Position numbers and translations under genes: made by a program. The notes beneath the pieces are model-generated. The model saw only the letters and a program-made list of their open reading frames with translations. It searched no databases and had not been told where the DNA came from. DNA of 6,177 bases from Methanoregula sp. (GTDB lineage Archaea > Halobacteriota > Methanomicrobia > Methanomicrobiales > Methanospirillaceae): positions 1-6,177 of the forward strand of contig JAURZP010000370.1 of the NCBI GenBank assembly GCA_030653335.1. The letters are read 5' to 3'. Positions 4,315-6,177 of this stretch are shown piece by piece. Position 1 is the first letter of the stretch; each line of letters begins with the position of its first letter.

Positions 4315-6177
4315 ATGGTGCGGTATTCTGTCACTATGGACGATTCACTTGCAAAAAGCATTGACAAATCGTGTGAGAAGCGTAATATTTCCCGATCCGA
4401 ATTCATAACTGAGGCATGCACCACGCAACTCACCAAAAGTACGGGAGTTGGCAGGATTGGTGCAACGACCCTGCCCTCTTCGGGTCCGGTCTTTGGACCT
4501 GAAGATCATAATATGCCGGATTACGATGAAATGGTAAGGAAATTTGCCATTGAAGTACCCGAATATTTCAATTTTGGTTTCGATGTGATTGATGCGTGGG
4601 CAAACAAGGACCGGAACAAACTTGCCATGCTCTGGGTTGACCAGGAAGGTAAGGAAAAGGCTTTTACATTCTGGGATCTGATGCGGCTCTCGAACCAGAT
4701 CGTAAACATTATGATCAAGTATGGCGTGAGTAAAGGAGACCGCGTACTGATCATGCTGCCACGGGTTCCTGAATGGTGGACATTTACTCTTGGCCTTATC
4801 AAGCGTGGTGCAGTGTACTGTCCCGCTCCTACAATGCTCACGCCAAAAGATCTGAAATACCGGATCAATATTGCCGATATTAAAATGGTCATTACAATGG
4901 AAGAGCAGGCTGACAAGTTTGAAGCGATCCAAAAGGATTGTCCGTCTCTTTCCTGTAAGGTTTTGATCGATGGCAAACGCAATGGCTGGATCAATTACTT
5001 AACCGAACTTGATTACCCTGCCCCGGTGTCAGCAAAAATTGTCAATCTTCCCAGTATGAAAAAGACACGAAGTACCGATCCGCTTGTTATCTTTTTTACT
5101 TCCGGCACAACCGGTGAGCCAAAGATGGTGGTGCACGACCAGAGTTATCCGCTGGGACACATTGTCACTGCCCGGTTCTGGCATGATCTGCGCAATAACG
5201 ATCTTCACTTTACGCTTTCTGATACCGGATGGGCAAAGAGTGCATGGGGAAAATTCTATGGCCAGTGGATCGAAGGTTCGGCAATCTTTGTGTATGACAT
5301 AAGAAGCCGGTTCAATGCAACCGAGATCCTCCCGCTCATAGAAAAATATGGCATCACAACCTTCTGCTGCCCGCCAACAATCTACCGTATGCTGATATTA
5401 GCTGATCTCGATAAGTTCGATTTTTCAGAGCTCCGTCACTGTGTCAGCGCAGGAGAACCGTTAAACCCGGAAGTTATCAAGGCCTGGAAGGATGCAACCG
5501 GTATGACCATTTACGAAGGATATGGCCAGACCGAGACGGTGCTCTGCGTAGGTACATTCCCCGGAATGGCTCCCAAATTCGGTTCGATGGGAAAACCCTC
5601 ACCGGGATGGCATGTTGAACTTCATGATGACAACGGAAAACCCGTTCCACTTCATGAAGAAGGCAGGATGGCAATCAAGATCGATCCCTACCCGGTTGGA
5701 TTGTTTAAGGAATACCTCAACAATCCTGAAGAGAATAAAAAATCATTTGTTAACGGTTATTACTATACCGGTGATAAAGCCTACAAAGACGAAGACGGTT
5801 ATCTCTGGTTTATCGGCCGGGATGATGATGTGATCAAATCATCCGGTTACCGGATTGGACCCTTTGAAGTCGAGAGTGCGCTATTAGAGCACCCTTCAGT
5901 ACAGGAGGCAGCGGTTGTCGGGTCTCCGGATGATATCAGGGGTCTCATCGTTAAGGCATTTGTTATCTTAAAACCCGGATTCTCGCCCTCTGAAACACTG
6001 GTTAAAGAGATTCAAAACCATGTCAAGAAGGTCACTGCTCCGTATAAATATCCCCGCGTAATTGAATTTGTGGATTCTTTACCAAAGACAATATCCGGAA
6101 AGATCCGGAGAAAAGAGCTCCGCGAACAGGAATTGAAAAAAGCATCGAATGAGAATAGTGCCCCAAAAAAGGCATAA
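4315..6177 (+). CDS. Ribbon-helix-helix domain fused to an AMP-forming acyl-CoA synthetase (MACS-like)
   Basis: A 620-residue protein with an unusual architecture. Residues 1-42 read as a complete CopG/NikR-type ribbon-helix-helix domain: strand VRYSVTMDD (2-10), helix 1 (about 11-23), turn NISRSEF (24-30), helix 2 to about 41. A Gly/Ser/Pro-rich linker (42-66) leads to a full acyl-adenylate/CoA ligase: P-loop TSGTTGEPK (262-270), YGQTET (403-408), YYTGDK (483-488), GRDDDVIKSSGYRIG (501-515), and PKTISGKIRR (590-599) with the adenylation lysine K596. The enzyme makes acyl-CoA from a carboxylate, ATP and CoA via an acyl-AMP, in the cytoplasm. It resembles medium-chain/branched acyl-CoA synthetases of methanogens more than classical acetyl-CoA synthetase, but the substrate cannot be read from sequence. 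The frame is open from 4315 through the linker. ATG 4513 would give a plain enzyme of 554 residues but lacks a good Shine-Dalgarno sequence. It follows an inverted repeat that may be its own operator. The stop codon is the last codon of the window. Confidence 0.9.
   Translation: MVRYSVTMDDSLAKSIDKSCEKRNISRSEFITEACTTQLTKSTGVGRIGATTLPSSGPVFGPEDHNMPDYDEMVRKFAIEVPEYFNFGFDVIDAWANKDRNKLAMLWVDQEGKEKAFTFWDLMRLSNQIVNIMIKYGVSKGDRVLIMLPRVPEWWTFTLGLIKRGAVYCPAPTMLTPKDLKYRINIADIKMVITMEEQADKFEAIQKDCPSLSCKVLIDGKRNGWINYLTELDYPAPVSAKIVNLPSMKKTRSTDPLVIFFTSGTTGEPKMVVHDQSYPLGHIVTARFWHDLRNNDLHFTLSDTGWAKSAWGKFYGQWIEGSAIFVYDIRSRFNATEILPLIEKYGITTFCCPPTIYRMLILADLDKFDFSELRHCVSAGEPLNPEVIKAWKDATGMTIYEGYGQTETVLCVGTFPGMAPKFGSMGKPSPGWHVELHDDNGKPVPLHEEGRMAIKIDPYPVGLFKEYLNNPEENKKSFVNGYYYTGDKAYKDEDGYLWFIGRDDDVIKSSGYRIGPFEVESALLEHPSVQEAAVVGSPDDIRGLIVKAFVILKPGFSPSETLVKEIQNHVKKVTAPYKYPRVIEFVDSLPKTISGKIRRKELREQELKKASNENSAPKKA

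Noticed and set aside
4315..4512. A separate small RHH regulator gene upstream of a stand-alone acyl-CoA synthetase.
   Set aside because: There is no stop codon or frameshift between the RHH domain and the enzyme, and ATG 4513 lacks a good ribosome-binding site, so a single fused protein is the simpler reading.
4345..4994. Long minus-strand open frames (195 and 157 codons) opposite the RHH-acyl-CoA synthetase.
   Set aside because: They mirror a strongly supported coding sequence. Neither product resembles a known protein, so they are shadow frames.
1..6177. CRISPR arrays, tRNA/rRNA genes, insertion sequences or long repeats.
   Set aside because: I looked for regularly spaced repeats, tRNA-like cloverleaf segments and transposase-like products and saw none; nearly all of the window is accounted for by five ordinary coding genes.

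Overview
The window looks like a chromosomal segment of a methanogenic archaeon, most likely in the order Methanomicrobiales. The main reasons are a methanogenesis marker 9 protein, a DUF447 protein, an archaeal CitG-like protein, a histidine kinase with the RHDILNQ-type H-box common in methanogens, and archaeal TATA-like promoters (for example TTTATATA at 2721). Genus and species cannot be fixed from the sequence alone. All five genes lie on the + strand and nearly fill the window.

Region 1 (1-2668) has a 193-base upstream region with a BRE/TATA-like element, then three overlapping genes. These encode a dihydrouridine-synthase-like flavin barrel fused to the Cys-rich methanogenesis marker 9 domain, a CitG/COG1767 triphosphoribosyl-dephospho-CoA synthase homologue, and a DUF447 FMN-binding split-barrel protein. 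Overlaps of about 14 and 13 bases imply one operon with translational coupling. The pairing of a CitG-type (tri)phosphoribosyl-transfer enzyme with two flavin-type proteins, in an organism whose CitG homologue has no evident citrate lyase partner here, suggests a coenzyme-related role. Late methanopterin biosynthesis is one hypothesis.

Region 2 (2669-4213) has a short promoter-bearing spacer, a membrane-anchored histidine kinase (four membrane segments, PAS, H-box, ATPase domain) without a response regulator beside it, and a hairpin plus T-tract terminator.

Region 3 (4214-6177) is the most interesting part. It holds a complete AMP-forming acyl-CoA synthetase whose N terminus carries an in-frame ribbon-helix-helix (CopG/NikR-type) DNA-binding domain, joined by a linker of about 25 residues. 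Just upstream is a perfect 10-bp inverted repeat (AGTGGTGCAA / TTGCACCACT, 23-base spacer) that brackets a TATA-like stretch. Together these suggest an enzyme that represses its own promoter, in the manner of bacterial PutA. The last gene ends exactly at the window's end, so its downstream context is not visible.
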